A stretch of DNA of 64,000 bases from Imperialibacter roseus (GCF_032999765.1 NZ_CP136051.1:6218501-6282500); one strand, 5' to 3'; counted from the stretch's first letter, positions 7,673-16,811 are shown. Numbers and translations are program-made. Notes: a model not told the origin generated them from the letters alone.

Positions 7673-8123
7673 ATATAAAAGTATTTAAAAATATTGAAGA
7701 TACTTGCCCGTACAGTCATTGGTTTCTTCTCTCAACTGGAACTTGGTATCCAGAATTGAATATGAGCTTTTTGTTACAACTTGATCTGGTCTTCGTAATT
7801 TTCATTTCGAAGGCCTAACGTAGGCTCTGTGAGTCGCTGCGAAATGACTTGGTAATAAGGCTGTGGCGGGTTGGAAGTCTTCGTTTATCACCGGCATGCG
7901 CTCTGCGTGAGGGATAGCAGCGGAAAGCCCACAGGCCGAGGCACGAGGGTACGACGTACGAAGCGAGGACTTGGAGCGGATAGCCCGACCCCCGCCAAAC
8001 GGTTTTTGTTTCTTTCAGACGGAATATGGGTGGCGGGGGGCACGCCCAATGTACCCTCACCATCTTTATAAGGATTGTGTTGATGTGAAATGACATCCCC
8101 GAATAATTGTAGGAGCTACGATA

Positions 8124-8210
8124 GGCTCGGCTGTAGGTCAGGGGGATTTCTCCGTTCCGCTATCGCTCCACTGCGAAATGACGTGGGGGTGGAGGCTTCG
8201 GTGCATCAGC
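8124..8210. repeat. dispersed intergenic repeat, related to 4720-4750
   Basis: GCTCGGCTGTAGGTCA followed by GGGGGATTTCTCC is nearly the same as the piece starting at 4720 (GCTCGGCTGTAGGTCA, TGGAGATTTCTCT). Its right part, GCGAAATGACGTGGGGGTGG then AGGCTTCGG, matches the right end of the CACCAAACCA family. It links the repeats on both sides of the STAND gene. Confidence 0.55.
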
Positions 8211-8310
8211 AGCCTTTCAATAGAACTATCGGCACGCCCACATCAAAAAAATCACCCTACAATTTGCTCATTATCATAGGGGAAATCCGCTGGGCTTTAA
8301 TGATTTCTTT

Positions 8311-8318
8311 TACTTTTG
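8311..8318 (+). promoter_or_regulatory. candidate -7 box for asd
   Basis: TACTTTTG fits the Bacteroidota -7 consensus TAnnTTTG and lies 27 bases before the asd start codon. No clean TTTG box is seen at the expected -33 distance, so this is a weak call. Confidence 0.4.
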
Positions 8319-8345
8319 CACCTCAGTATTCAAAAATAAACGGAA

Positions 8346-9338
8346 ATGAAATTAGCGGTAGTAGGGGCCACAGGGCTTGTGGGCTCCGAGATGTTGAAAG
8401 TGCTGGAAGAAAGGAACTTCCACTTTGATGAGTTGTACCTGGTAGCGTCGGAACGCAGTGTCGGCACCCAAATAAAATACAAGGGTAAACAATACAGCGT
8501 GATTGGCATGCAAACGGCGGTGGACATAAAACCGGATATCGCTATTTTTTCGGCCGGTGGCAGCACGTCGCTGGAGTGGGCACCTAAGTTTGAGGCGGCA
8601 GGCAGCATTGTGATCGACAACTCGTCGGCCTGGAGGATGGATCCGACAAAAAAGCTGGTGGTGCCGGAGATCAATGGCAGCACGCTGCGCATCGACGACC
8701 GCATTATTGCCAACCCCAATTGCTCCACGATTCAGATGGTGATGGTGCTGGCACCGTTGCATAAGAAATATGGGATTAAAAGAGTGGTGGTGAGTACCTA
8801 CCAGTCGGTGACGGGCACGGGCAAAAAGGCCGTGGATCAGATGATGGCCGAGCGGGCTGGGCAATCGGAGCCGAAGGTATACCCTCACCCGATCGATATG
8901 AATGTGCTGCCGCACATTGACGTGTTCCTCGACAATGGCTACACAAAAGAGGAGATGAAGATGGTGAAGGAAACGACCAAGATTATGGGCGACGACAGTA
9001 TTAAGGTGACGGCGACTACGGTGCGTGTGCCTACCGTGGGCGGCCACAGCGAGGCGGTGAACGTGGAGTTTGTGAAGGACTTTGACCTGGCCGAGGTGCG
9101 TGACCTAATGAGCCACACGCCGGGCGTGGTGCTGCAGGACGAGCCATCGAAGAATATTTACCCGATGCCGATTTGGGCGCACAATAAAGATGAGGTGTTT
9201 GTAGGCCGGATCCGCCGGGATGAGTCGCAAGCGAACACGATCAATATGTGGATAGTGGCCGACAACCTGCGCAAGGGGGCTGCTACCAATGCGGTGCAAA
9301 TAGCGGAGTACCTGGTAGGAGCCAATCTGGTGTTTTGA
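8346..9338 (+). CDS. asd: aspartate-semialdehyde dehydrogenase
   Basis: 330 residues, normal length. It reduces aspartyl phosphate to aspartate semialdehyde with NADPH, the branch point to lysine/diaminopimelate, threonine and methionine; cytosolic. Seen: the nucleotide-binding start MKLAVVGATGLVGSEML, FSAGGSTS, VIDNSSAWRMD, and the active-site NPNCST with Cys126. The substrate region GGHSEAVNVEF holds the expected histidine. The next gene starts inside the asd stop codon, so the two are coupled. Confidence 0.97.
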   Translation: MKLAVVGATGLVGSEMLKVLEERNFHFDELYLVASERSVGTQIKYKGKQYSVIGMQTAVDIKPDIAIFSAGGSTSLEWAPKFEAAGSIVIDNSSAWRMDPTKKLVVPEINGSTLRIDDRIIANPNCSTIQMVMVLAPLHKKYGIKRVVVSTYQSVTGTGKKAVDQMMAERAGQSEPKVYPHPIDMNVLPHIDVFLDNGYTKEEMKMVKETTKIMGDDSIKVTATTVRVPTVGGHSEAVNVEFVKDFDLAEVRDLMSHTPGVVLQDEPSKNIYPMPIWAHNKDEVFVGRIRRDESQANTINMWIVADNLRKGAATNAVQIAEYLVGANLVF

Positions 9339-10522
9339 TTGAAGCGCTGAGCCAACCGGACGTTCAGGCCTTTTTGAAGGCCCATGCTACGGACAGTCCG
9401 GCGAAGCTTGCTTTGCAAAGGCACCTGCCGGGGGGCGTTAGTGCGTCCCTGCTGGCGTCACAACTGAAGGCCCGACAGAAGGCCAAAGACAAATTGCCAT
9501 CCTGGCTGAGCCGGGATGGCATTATTTTTCCCCATGGCGTAGCGCTGGAGCAGTGCTCGTCGGAAACAACGGCTGGTTTCAAAGCGGCCCGCTGGGCGGG
9601 CCAGTCCTTCGCCGACCTGACCGGGGGCACAGGCGTGGACACGTTTTTTTTCTCGCAGTCCTTTGAAAAAGGTGTGTATGTGGAGGCCGACGCCGAAAGG
9701 TGTGAGCTGGCCAGCCACAATTTTGGTGTGCTGGGCGTTGGGCATTTGCAGGTGGTGCTAAGCACGGCCGAGGCGTTTTTGGCTGACACTACCGACCACT
9801 ACGACTTCATCTATATCGACCCCGACCGCCGGGCGAACCACAAGCGGGCCATTGGCTTTAGCGACAGTACGCCCGACGTGGTGCAGCTGATGCCGGAGTT
9901 GCTGAAACGGGCGACCACCGTGCTGATAAAAGCCTCGCCCATGATCGACATCCAGCAGGGCCTCCGTGACCTGGGCACGGTGAGCAAGGTGCTGGTGCTG
10001 GCGGTGAACAACGAATGCAAGGAGGTGCTGTTTGAGTGTGGCAGCAGCGGCGGGCCGGTGGAGATAGAAGCCTGGCAGGTGCAGGGAGGGCAGGAGACTG
10101 TGCTGCGTTTTAGCCTGGAAGAGGAGGCGTCGGCTGGTGTGAGTTTCGGTGAACCGGAGGCCTTCATTTACGACCCCAACGTGGCCATTACCAAATCGGG
10201 CGCTTACAAAACGGTGGCCGTCCGCTATGGACTGAAGAAGCTGCACCCGAATACACATTTATATACGTCGGCCACGCTGGTCGAGGGCTTCCCCGGCCGG
10301 ACGTTCCGGGTGCTGGCCGTGCTGCCTTTTTCTTCGAAGGGGCTGAAGAGCTTGAAGCTGCCTTTTGCCAAAGCCCATGTGATGAGCAAAAACTTTCCCC
10401 TGGAAGCGGCAGAGCTTCAAAAGCGGCTGAAGCTGAAGGAGGGTGAGGAGGGTTTTGTGATGGGGGTCACTGTGGGGAGCGGGAAGGTGTTGGTGGTGGC
10501 GGAGCGGGTTGTGATAGCTTGA
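9335..10522 (+). CDS. class I SAM-dependent methyltransferase with THUMP-like C-terminal domain
   Basis: The preferred start is the TTG at 9335, whose last two bases overlap the asd stop (TTGA), giving about 395 residues; the frame is open further left only inside asd. SAM-binding motif I is FADLTGGTGVDTFFFS, then VYVEADAERCELA (motif II) and the catalytic-type FIYIDPDRRA. The C-terminal part (EAFIYDPNVAITKSGAYKTV onward, about 110 residues) fits the THUMP-like domain. By family this should be an RNA or related methyltransferase, but the substrate is not established. Very GC-rich, like asd; probably one transcript. It ends two bases short of the convergent barrel gene. Confidence 0.85.
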   Translation: MIEALSQPDVQAFLKAHATDSPAKLALQRHLPGGVSASLLASQLKARQKAKDKLPSWLSRDGIIFPHGVALEQCSSETTAGFKAARWAGQSFADLTGGTGVDTFFFSQSFEKGVYVEADAERCELASHNFGVLGVGHLQVVLSTAEAFLADTTDHYDFIYIDPDRRANHKRAIGFSDSTPDVVQLMPELLKRATTVLIKASPMIDIQQGLRDLGTVSKVLVLAVNNECKEVLFECGSSGGPVEIEAWQVQGGQETVLRFSLEEEASAGVSFGEPEAFIYDPNVAITKSGAYKTVAVRYGLKKLHPNTHLYTSATLVEGFPGRTFRVLAVLPFSSKGLKSLKLPFAKAHVMSKNFPLEAAELQKRLKLKEGEEGFVMGVTVGSGKVLVVAERVVIA

Positions 10523-10524
10523 GA

Positions 10525-11802
10525 CTAACGAACCCGAACACCAAAGCCTACCAAAAAGTCTTTCCTGTTCATTTTGAAACTGAGATTGCTCTTTATCTGG
10601 CTGTCATCAATATTATCGTAACGGCCAGCTTCACCAAATACATTCGCTTGCATCTGAGCAAAAATACCTATGTGCCTCCCAAGCTTTCCTTCCAGACCAG
10701 CAGCAGCCAGAAAACCAGGTTGAGGGCTTGCCGGCTCAAACTCGTAATAGTCTTCATCGTAGTAGCCTTCATATTGTACGTACCGTTTTCGTCCAACATC
10801 GCCCCCGTATTTCATTGATCTAAGGATCATGCCCGCCCGGACATATGGTGTGATTTTACTTTTTGAGAATAGCTCATAGTGGATTACCAGAGGGATTTTT
10901 GTCATTTTTCCGTCGATAACTACATCATTAACAGCCTCCGCAATGTTTCCATTAGGGAAAGCATATGGTACGTTATGCAAAAACGAATAGTCAAATTGCG
11001 AGAAGTTCATCCCTATCTCTACCATCAATCTCTCGCTAATTCTCGGAAGTAATATACCGATGGCAAAACCGGTTTGGCGAATCGAACTTTCTATAGGGCC
11101 ACTGCCTAGCAAGGTTTCGTCCCCGGTGGTGTTACCTGAATAATCGAATTTCATCTGCATCTGCCCAAAGTCGGTGTGCACAGAAGGCGCAAGCCTGAAA
11201 ATAGGTTTCTTTTTGAAAACTACCTCGTAGTCTGATCCTCGGCAGGTGTTGTATTGTTTAGTCAGAGCTATGAGTTTATCACGATTGACATTTGTAGATG
11301 AGGGAGATAGCTTAATTTCTGGACAATCTTGAAACAAATAGTTGAGAATACCATAGTGCACAAGGTTGGCTTTTGCATTGGTATATACACCATTCTGTTC
11401 CCGTATCATCGGAGTTGCCTCAAGCACTATGTAGGAGAGCGTGTCCTTTTTGAAAATGAAATGCTCTTTGTACATATATAAAGAGGTTTGCCCAACTACC
11501 AGCACCTCTATAAATTTCTTAGGCCGGTCAGGATCCACCTCGGAAATGGTCTCTGAAATAAAAAAGTTAAGCCCTTCAATACTAAAACCGCCAATCTCTC
11601 CAGGCGAGTACTTTACTATCTCACTACTGCCTTCTGCCTTGAATTGGCACTGAGAAAAATTAAGGTAAAAGTCTTTTTCGTTGATTTTCCCCCGTATGGT
11701 GTCGCCAGCGAGCGTGACAACAAACCCCTCTGTGAAGTTCTTTTGGCTGAACAGTGGAAATGACAGAATTGATAGAATCAGGAATAGTTGTAGCTTTTTC
11801 AT
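10525..11802 (-). CDS. exported outer-membrane beta-barrel protein (PorT-like)
   Basis: 425 residues from the ATG complementary to 11800-11802 (MKKLQLFLILSILSFPLFSQ, a typical signal peptide); the frame extends further upstream without plausible protein. The N-terminal half, with TLAGDTIRGKI and VKYSPGEIGGFSI, resembles a domain seen in many Bacteroidota barrel proteins. From about residue 220 alternating strands (FRLAPSVHTDFGQMQMKF, GFAIGILLPRISERLMVEIG, ITPYVRAGMIL) end in DFLVGFGVRVR, the expected barrel end. Function unknown; structural or adhesion roles are usual for this class. Confidence 0.8.
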   Translation of the reverse strand: MKKLQLFLILSILSFPLFSQKNFTEGFVVTLAGDTIRGKINEKDFYLNFSQCQFKAEGSSEIVKYSPGEIGGFSIEGLNFFISETISEVDPDRPKKFIEVLVVGQTSLYMYKEHFIFKKDTLSYIVLEATPMIREQNGVYTNAKANLVHYGILNYLFQDCPEIKLSPSSTNVNRDKLIALTKQYNTCRGSDYEVVFKKKPIFRLAPSVHTDFGQMQMKFDYSGNTTGDETLLGSGPIESSIRQTGFAIGILLPRISERLMVEIGMNFSQFDYSFLHNVPYAFPNGNIAEAVNDVVIDGKMTKIPLVIHYELFSKSKITPYVRAGMILRSMKYGGDVGRKRYVQYEGYYDEDYYEFEPASPQPGFLAAAGLEGKLGRHIGIFAQMQANVFGEAGRYDNIDDSQIKSNLSFKMNRKDFLVGFGVRVR

Positions 11803-12006
11803 GTAACATCGTATAGAAAGGCCAATAATACCTATTATATGATAATTTTTGCCTTTAGTAAGCTGCCTTTTTTTGGCTTTGTTATGCAATTTTTTTGACG
11901 GACACTTTCTGGTCGTGGGCAGTGATGCCGGGTGTGAGGGGGCAGTGGTCGTGAGTGAAGACACGCCCGGAAAACCATTAAATTGTTGACGACCTGGAAA
12001 ACTGTT

Positions 12007-12498
12007 ATGCCAATTATTCAGATAAAGATGGTAATTGAGGCTCCCATCGACAGATGCTTTGACCTTTCGAGAAGTATAGACCTGCATAAAATATCCACCA
12101 GTCAAACAGGAGAGGAAGCGATAGGAGGTGTGACGTCCGGTCTCATTGGGTTAAGTGAAACAGTGACCTGGAGGGCGAGGCACTTTGGCATCAGGCAAAC
12201 GCTGACAACAAAGATCACGGAATTTGAATCACCGAATTTCTTTGTGGACGAGATGCTGGAGGGTGCTTTCAAGAGATTTCGTCATGAACACCACTTCAGG
12301 GATGTTGATGGAAAAACTGAAATGCGGGACTGTTTTGATTATGATTCGCCACTTGGCATCCTTGGGAAAGTATTTGACTCGATTGTGCTTAAGAGGTATA
12401 TGCAGAACCTTTTGTTAAAACGTAATTTGGTTATCAAGGAATATGCGGAGTCAGATAGGTGGCAGGAAGTACTGAATACTAAAGAATCTGGCGGTTAA
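12007..12498 (+). CDS. SRPBCC-family protein
   Basis: 163 residues from the ATG at 12007 (MPIIQIKMVIEAPIDRCFDL); an upstream frame start at 11983 is less likely. The START-like fold shows in IEAPIDRCFDLSRSIDLH at the start, TVTWRARHFG in the middle, and the amphipathic C-terminal helix (LGKVFDSIVLKRYMQNLLLK). Members bind small hydrophobic ligands in a deep cavity; no catalytic residues can be named. Cytosolic. The next gene follows 13 bases later, so the pair is probably co-transcribed. Confidence 0.8.
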   Translation: MPIIQIKMVIEAPIDRCFDLSRSIDLHKISTSQTGEEAIGGVTSGLIGLSETVTWRARHFGIRQTLTTKITEFESPNFFVDEMLEGAFKRFRHEHHFRDVDGKTEMRDCFDYDSPLGILGKVFDSIVLKRYMQNLLLKRNLVIKEYAESDRWQEVLNTKESGG

Positions 12499-12511
12499 CA
12501 GGTAAGGAATA

Positions 12512-12901
12512 ATGTGGAAGCTCTATAAGTATCTATTTTTCAAGCTTTACCGCCTTGCAGTGAAAATGAACAAGGATACTACCCCCGAGTATACCGCATT
12601 CGTGTCCGTGGTAGCTTTGGTGTTTATGAATATACTTTCTATTGATGGTATATTAAAGCTTGCTGGAATGAGACCAGGGTTCTTAGATGGCCTCTCCACT
12701 CCCTCAGTTGTTGTCTTAATTATTGCACTTGGTGTACCTCAGTATTTTTTATTGATCCGTACTAGAAAATATGAAAAGATAGCCAAAGAATTTGACAACG
12801 AAAGTCTCACGAGGGCTCGAACTGGAGCAGCTTTGGTATTGTTCTACGTGATATTGTCGGTGTTTTCTATTTTCTTTTTTGGAGCCCAAGCCCACGTGTA
12901 G
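12512..12901 (+). CDS. small membrane protein, unknown function
   Basis: 129 residues with three hydrophobic spans: YTAFVSVVALVFMNILSI, PSVVVLIIALGVPQYFLLI and TGAALVLFYVILSVFSIFFF. Between spans two and three there is a charged stretch (RTRKYEKIAKEFDNES). I do not recognise a named family; similar small proteins are scattered in Bacteroidota genomes. Follows the SRPBCC gene closely. Confidence 0.7.
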   Translation: MWKLYKYLFFKLYRLAVKMNKDTTPEYTAFVSVVALVFMNILSIDGILKLAGMRPGFLDGLSTPSVVVLIIALGVPQYFLLIRTRKYEKIAKEFDNESLTRARTGAALVLFYVILSVFSIFFFGAQAHV

Positions 12902-12933
12902 GCTGAGGTTATAAAAAAGATTTGGAATCCATT

Positions 12934-14418
12934 TTAGGTAGTTTTTCTTTTTGAGAGGCTCACGAGCCCAAACCCCACACAAAATATCGCCGTCGTACTC
13001 AAAATGATGGTGAGGTTGGCATGGAAGGGGCTTTTGAAAGCAAGCCAACCGTCGGAGGTGAAGAATACGGGCGATAGGCTCAGCCACAGAATCACGAGCA
13101 CACCAACTACCACACCTATAGCTGCATGCACGCTTTTGGCTCTTTTGGAGATCACGCCCAAGAGGAAGAGGCCTAGCACACCACCGCTGAAGACGGACGA
13201 CAGTGCCCACCAGGCATCAAGAGCGCTGGTGACGCCGTTGAGGGCCAGGGCCACAAAAATACTGGTGCCGCCCATGGCAAAGGAGGCGGTAAGCAGCACC
13301 CGCATCGACTCTTTTTGGGTGGGTGCTCGGTTGAAGAACTTCTTATAGAAGTCGGATAGGATGACTGTGCCAGAACTATTGATACTGGTGGAGACTGTGC
13401 TCATGCCCGCCGCAAAAATAGAAGCGATCAGCAGTCCGGTGACGCCGGCAGGCAGACCGGTAACAATGAAGTAGGGGAATATTTTATCACCTGCACCTTG
13501 CAGTTCGGTGGGTAGCAGGCCGGGCTGGGCCTGGTAGTAGGCGAACAGGGCCGTGCCGATAAAAAAGAAAAGCAGGGACACTGGTACATACAATAAGCTG
13601 CCCAGCCATGTCGATTTCTCCGCTTCTTTTTGGGTGCGGGCGCTGAGGTAGCGCTGCACGTAGTTCTGGTCGATGCCGAAGTTTTGCAGGTTGATGAACA
13701 AGCCATAAATCAGCAGCAGCCAGAAGGTGGAGGTCGTAAAATCGAAGTCGAAGTTGCCCAGGCTGAACTTGTTGGCTTCGGAGGCAATGGTGAACACCTG
13801 GCCTGGTCCTTCGGGCATAGAAAACATGATGACGAGCAAGCTGGCCACCGCACCGCCAATGAGGATGATGCCCTGAATGGCGTCCGTCCAAACAACTGCT
13901 TCAAACCCACCAAGGCTTGCGTAAACAATCACACTGATACCTGTCACCACAATGATCAGGGGAATGCTCCAGCCCAGCAGGGCGCTCATGGGCAACGCCA
14001 GCAAATACATAATGGCACCCATACGGGCCAGCTGGGTCAAGAGGTAACAAATGGAAGCGTAGGTGCCAGCCCAGGGGCCAAAGCGTTGCTCCAGGTAAAA
14101 GTAAGCAGACTCGCTTTGCAACTTTCGATACAGAGGCACGAAATACTTCACAGCTACTATGGCTGCCAAAGGGATGGAAAGGCTGAAGACAAAGCCATTC
14201 CAGTTGCCCATATAGGCATTGCCCGGCAACGCCAGAAAGCTGATGCTGCTCACGAAGGTTGCAAAGATGGACATGCCAATGGCCCAGGCCGGCAGTCGGC
14301 CACCACCCAGGGTGTAGTCTTCGGCGGTTCGTTTCCGAAAGGAAAACGAGATGCCGAAGCCGATGATCAGCAGCATGTAAAAGAAGAAGATGGCCAGGTC
14401 AATAATTGGCAAGTCCAT
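12934..14418 (-). CDS. sodium:solute symporter (SSS family)
   Basis: 494 residues with about 13 membrane spans. The SSS signature is clear: RKRTAEDYTLGGGRLPAWAIGMSIFATFVSSISFLALPG near the start, LGGFEAVVWTDAIQGIILIGG, then NLQNFGIDQNYVQRYLSA and GLLIASIFAAGMSTVSTSINSSGTVILSDFYKK, which carry the sodium-site serines. It should bring an organic solute in with sodium. As last gene of a run with a sialidase-like protein, a YidR-like lipoprotein and a NanA/DapA-type aldolase, its cargo is likely a sugar acid, perhaps a sialic or keto-deoxy acid. E. coli yidK, near yidR, belongs to the same transporter family. Confidence 0.92.
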   Translation of the reverse strand: MDLPIIDLAIFFFYMLLIIGFGISFSFRKRTAEDYTLGGGRLPAWAIGMSIFATFVSSISFLALPGNAYMGNWNGFVFSLSIPLAAIVAVKYFVPLYRKLQSESAYFYLEQRFGPWAGTYASICYLLTQLARMGAIMYLLALPMSALLGWSIPLIIVVTGISVIVYASLGGFEAVVWTDAIQGIILIGGAVASLLVIMFSMPEGPGQVFTIASEANKFSLGNFDFDFTTSTFWLLLIYGLFINLQNFGIDQNYVQRYLSARTQKEAEKSTWLGSLLYVPVSLLFFFIGTALFAYYQAQPGLLPTELQGAGDKIFPYFIVTGLPAGVTGLLIASIFAAGMSTVSTSINSSGTVILSDFYKKFFNRAPTQKESMRVLLTASFAMGGTSIFVALALNGVTSALDAWWALSSVFSGGVLGLFLLGVISKRAKSVHAAIGVVVGVLVILWLSLSPVFFTSDGWLAFKSPFHANLTIILSTTAIFCVGFGLVSLSKRKTT

Positions 14419-14450
14419 GGTAAGTAGGTGTTAGTTGGGCGTTGGTATGG

Positions 14451-15395
14451 TTACAGTAAACCTCTTTTTTCAAGTGTTAATTTAAACTGTTCAATGATAG
14501 GCGTTACATGTTTTGTTTCAGCGGCGTCGAAGGCTGCCAGTGGCGGGGCCATGTGGCTTTGGCAAATGTTCATCAGCGACAAGGCAGCTTTGATGCTCTT
14601 CAGGTAGCTGGAGCTATACATGCCCACACCATAAAGGCTGTTGCTGATCTGCATCACTATGGCCTGCAGATCTGCGACGGTGGCAAAGTCTTTTTGTGCA
14701 GCGGCCTCATAAAGTTTTACAAACAGCTTCGGAAACATATTTGCTCCTCCGCTTACCCCGCCGTGGCCTCCCATCAATACCGACTCGGCCATGGCTTCCT
14801 CCGGCCCGACCAACAAGGTGAAGTCGGGTTTTCCCCGCAGCGACTGATATAGCGACTGAAAGTAAACCGAGTTCGCAGAGCTGTCTTTGAGTCCAATGAT
14901 ATTGGGGTGCTCGGAAAGCCGTATAGCCGTGCTTACCTCGATGTGCACTTTGCACAGCCCCGGCATATTGTAGAGGAACAGGGGCAGTGTCAGGCTTCCG
15001 GCCAGTTTTTCGTAGTAATTGAAGAGCTCCTTTTGGTTCAGGTTGAAATAATAGGGTGGTGCGGCTACTACTGCCGAGGCACCAGAAGCCTGGGCAGTTT
15101 CCGCCAAGCTAAGGCTTTCAGCAAGTGCTGTGTCGGTAATGCCCACCAGCACCGGTAGCCTGCCAGCCACTCGGCGACAAGTTTCTTTGATCAACTGATG
15201 ACGAATGGCATAGCTAAGGCTGGTGGATTCCCCAGAGCTACCCAGGATGAAAAGCCCGCTGACTCCGCCCGCAATCAGATGTTCCACCAGCTTGGTTAAC
15301 CCTTCTAAATCAAGACGCATGTCTTCCAGCAAAGGCGTTACCATGGGTGGAATGATGCCTGTGAGAGGTTGCTTTAGTTGTTCGTTGCGAGTCAT
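14451..15395 (-). CDS. dihydrodipicolinate synthase / N-acetylneuraminate lyase family aldolase
   Basis: 314 residues, the usual length of a single TIM barrel. Seen: GSSGESTSLSYAIR (phosphate or carboxylate loop), LYNMPG with the family tyrosine (Tyr142) and GLKDSS with the Schiff-base Lys170. The housekeeping DapA function is unlikely because the gene lies in a catabolic run with a symporter and a sialidase-like protein; cleavage of a 2-keto acid sugar into pyruvate and an aldehyde is more plausible. Substrate cannot be read from the sequence. 32 bases upstream of the symporter. Confidence 0.88.
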   Translation of the reverse strand: MTRNEQLKQPLTGIIPPMVTPLLEDMRLDLEGLTKLVEHLIAGGVSGLFILGSSGESTSLSYAIRHQLIKETCRRVAGRLPVLVGITDTALAESLSLAETAQASGASAVVAAPPYYFNLNQKELFNYYEKLAGSLTLPLFLYNMPGLCKVHIEVSTAIRLSEHPNIIGLKDSSANSVYFQSLYQSLRGKPDFTLLVGPEEAMAESVLMGGHGGVSGGANMFPKLFVKLYEAAAQKDFATVADLQAIVMQISNSLYGVGMYSSSYLKSIKAALSLMNICQSHMAPPLAAFDAAETKHVTPIIEQFKLTLEKRGLL

Positions 15396-15413
15396 ATAGT
15401 TGCGTTCAAAAAT

Positions 15414-16811
15414 TTATTTCAAAATGAATACCTGGTACCAGGCAACTTCAGGAGTTACCACCTTTCGGTTGTAAGCCAGCACATGCCCTTCGTTTGACCA
15501 GTTGATATTTTCGAGATCAGTGCTGTCGTAGCTCCTGTCAGGCGACACCTCCGATGTTTCCCCTGTTTGAATATTGGTCAGGTAAATGTCCTGGTTGTAG
15601 CCGTAAGCCAAATATTTTCCATCTGCACTTATGCTAAACGAGGTGTCAAGAGAAAAGCCATTGTGCGTGATTTGCCTGGTGTCGCCGCCGTTTGGTGAAA
15701 CAGCATGCACTTGCACGAAGCCGTCATCATCTTTCATAGGAAAGAAAATCAGTGAGCCATCGGGCAGGCTGCGCAGCCATTGACGGGGGCCTTGTACGCC
15801 TGGATTTTTCCGGTCGGTGGTGTAGGTGACCCTTCTTTGCCTGACACCTGCCGGGGGAAAAGGTCGTGAGGTGGTGGTGCCTTCCAAAGGTCTGTCGGGA
15901 TCGGCGATGGTCAAGTCTGTGTCCAGATCCACTACGAATACCTCTGTCACCAGCTTGCCAGTGGCTTCCCTGGTGTCACCCAAAAAAGCCAGCGCCTTGC
16001 TGACACGGCTACCGTTCGGCCTCAAATAGCCATCTGTTCCGATCCAGCCTTCTTCGTAAGCCTTTTCTATTTCGTCGCTGCCTGGCCGGGGGCTTTCTGT
16101 GGTTTCGCTGACGATCACCGAAAACATGGTACCACCAAAGCTTTCGGCTGTTTCATTTTCTACTGCCACCGGCCCCTTGTTGATCATGACGCCGATATTT
16201 CTCAGGTCTTTTTTAGTGGAGTCTTTTTTGGAAAGCTCCGCTATGACATTGTCGTTATACGTAAAGCTGATCCATCGGCCGTCGGCACTGTAAGAGTGAG
16301 CATGTGTCCCTCCTCTCAGCGCCCCAGGAGTGAAGGGCGGAACTACGTCACGGGCGTCCTTTCTTATTAGTTTGCTATTGACGTCAAGATCAACAGCCAA
16401 TCCTGTGCGCCGGGTAATGCCGTAAGGCCTTGTGGCGTCGTGGTTGCTTAGGCCATGGATGAAAAGGATTTCATTTTGCTTCGGATTGAAAGCAACAGCA
16501 CCCACTCCGGGGCCGAACGCATTGGCGTTCGGGGCACGATAGACTAGCTTCACTTCTCCATGGGCAATATTGACCATTTCAACTGAGGGGTTCAGCCCAA
16601 TTAGGGAACCGTCGTTTCTGTTATCGTACACCAGCCATTGGTCATCAGGCGAAAAGGCTTGTCTTTGATTCAGATAATGGCCTTTGGCGTCCGAAGTAAG
16701 TTGATATTCTTTCAGGTTCATGTTGGTTTCATGTGTTTTGGACGACCCGCAGGCGGCCAGTGCTAAAGCTACTCCCAGAAAATATAGCGGCCTGCACATC
16801 ATGGATCTCAT
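15414..16811 (-). CDS. YidR-like (DUF3748) beta-propeller lipoprotein
   Basis: 465 residues with a lipoprotein signal: YFLGVALALAACGSS, lipid Cys near residue 21; the start may be Met1 or Met4. The body repeats TolB-like blades (AFSPDDQWLVYDNR, SADGRWISFTYND, SADGKYLAYGYNQ). From memory, E. coli YidR has the same landmarks in the same order: FIHG, TPGALRGG then H, SFTYND, PGSDEI, AYEEGW, RRVTYT, so orthology is likely. YidR has no established function; E. coli yidR lies near the symporter gene yidK and the AraC-type yidL. Here too an SSS symporter and an AraC regulator are beside it. Confidence 0.85.
   Translation of the reverse strand: MRSMMCRPLYFLGVALALAACGSSKTHETNMNLKEYQLTSDAKGHYLNQRQAFSPDDQWLVYDNRNDGSLIGLNPSVEMVNIAHGEVKLVYRAPNANAFGPGVGAVAFNPKQNEILFIHGLSNHDATRPYGITRRTGLAVDLDVNSKLIRKDARDVVPPFTPGALRGGTHAHSYSADGRWISFTYNDNVIAELSKKDSTKKDLRNIGVMINKGPVAVENETAESFGGTMFSVIVSETTESPRPGSDEIEKAYEEGWIGTDGYLRPNGSRVSKALAFLGDTREATGKLVTEVFVVDLDTDLTIADPDRPLEGTTTSRPFPPAGVRQRRVTYTTDRKNPGVQGPRQWLRSLPDGSLIFFPMKDDDGFVQVHAVSPNGGDTRQITHNGFSLDTSFSISADGKYLAYGYNQDIYLTNIQTGETSEVSPDRSYDSTDLENINWSNEGHVLAYNRKVVTPEVAWYQVFILK

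Larger units (their letters stand above)
7673..8345. other. intergenic region with repeats upstream of asd
   Basis: 673 bases between the divergent STAND gene and asd. Bases 7673-7810 are AT-rich and probably carry the STAND promoter. From about 7820 to 8110 the sequence is GC-rich with pieces such as GTCGCTGCGAAATGACTTGG and GGGTGGCGGGGGGCACGCCC that look like dispersed repeat fragments, and 8124-8210 is a further repeat. Open frames across it on both strands have no recognisable product. A candidate asd promoter is at 8311-8318. Confidence 0.55.

Noticed and set aside
7815-8096. 93-residue minus-strand frame upstream of asd
   Set aside because: Runs through GC-rich dispersed repeat fragments, with no recognisable domain.
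8352-9047. 231-residue frame opposite asd
   Set aside because: Antisense to a highly conserved enzyme and very His/Arg-rich; no known fold.
13630-14427. 265-residue plus-strand frame opposite the symporter
   Set aside because: Shadow of a multi-span transporter in a GC-rich gene; no hydrophobic pattern or motif of its own.
14451-15395. Housekeeping dapA
   Set aside because: Placed in a catabolic operon with a symporter and a sialidase-like protein; only a family call is justified.
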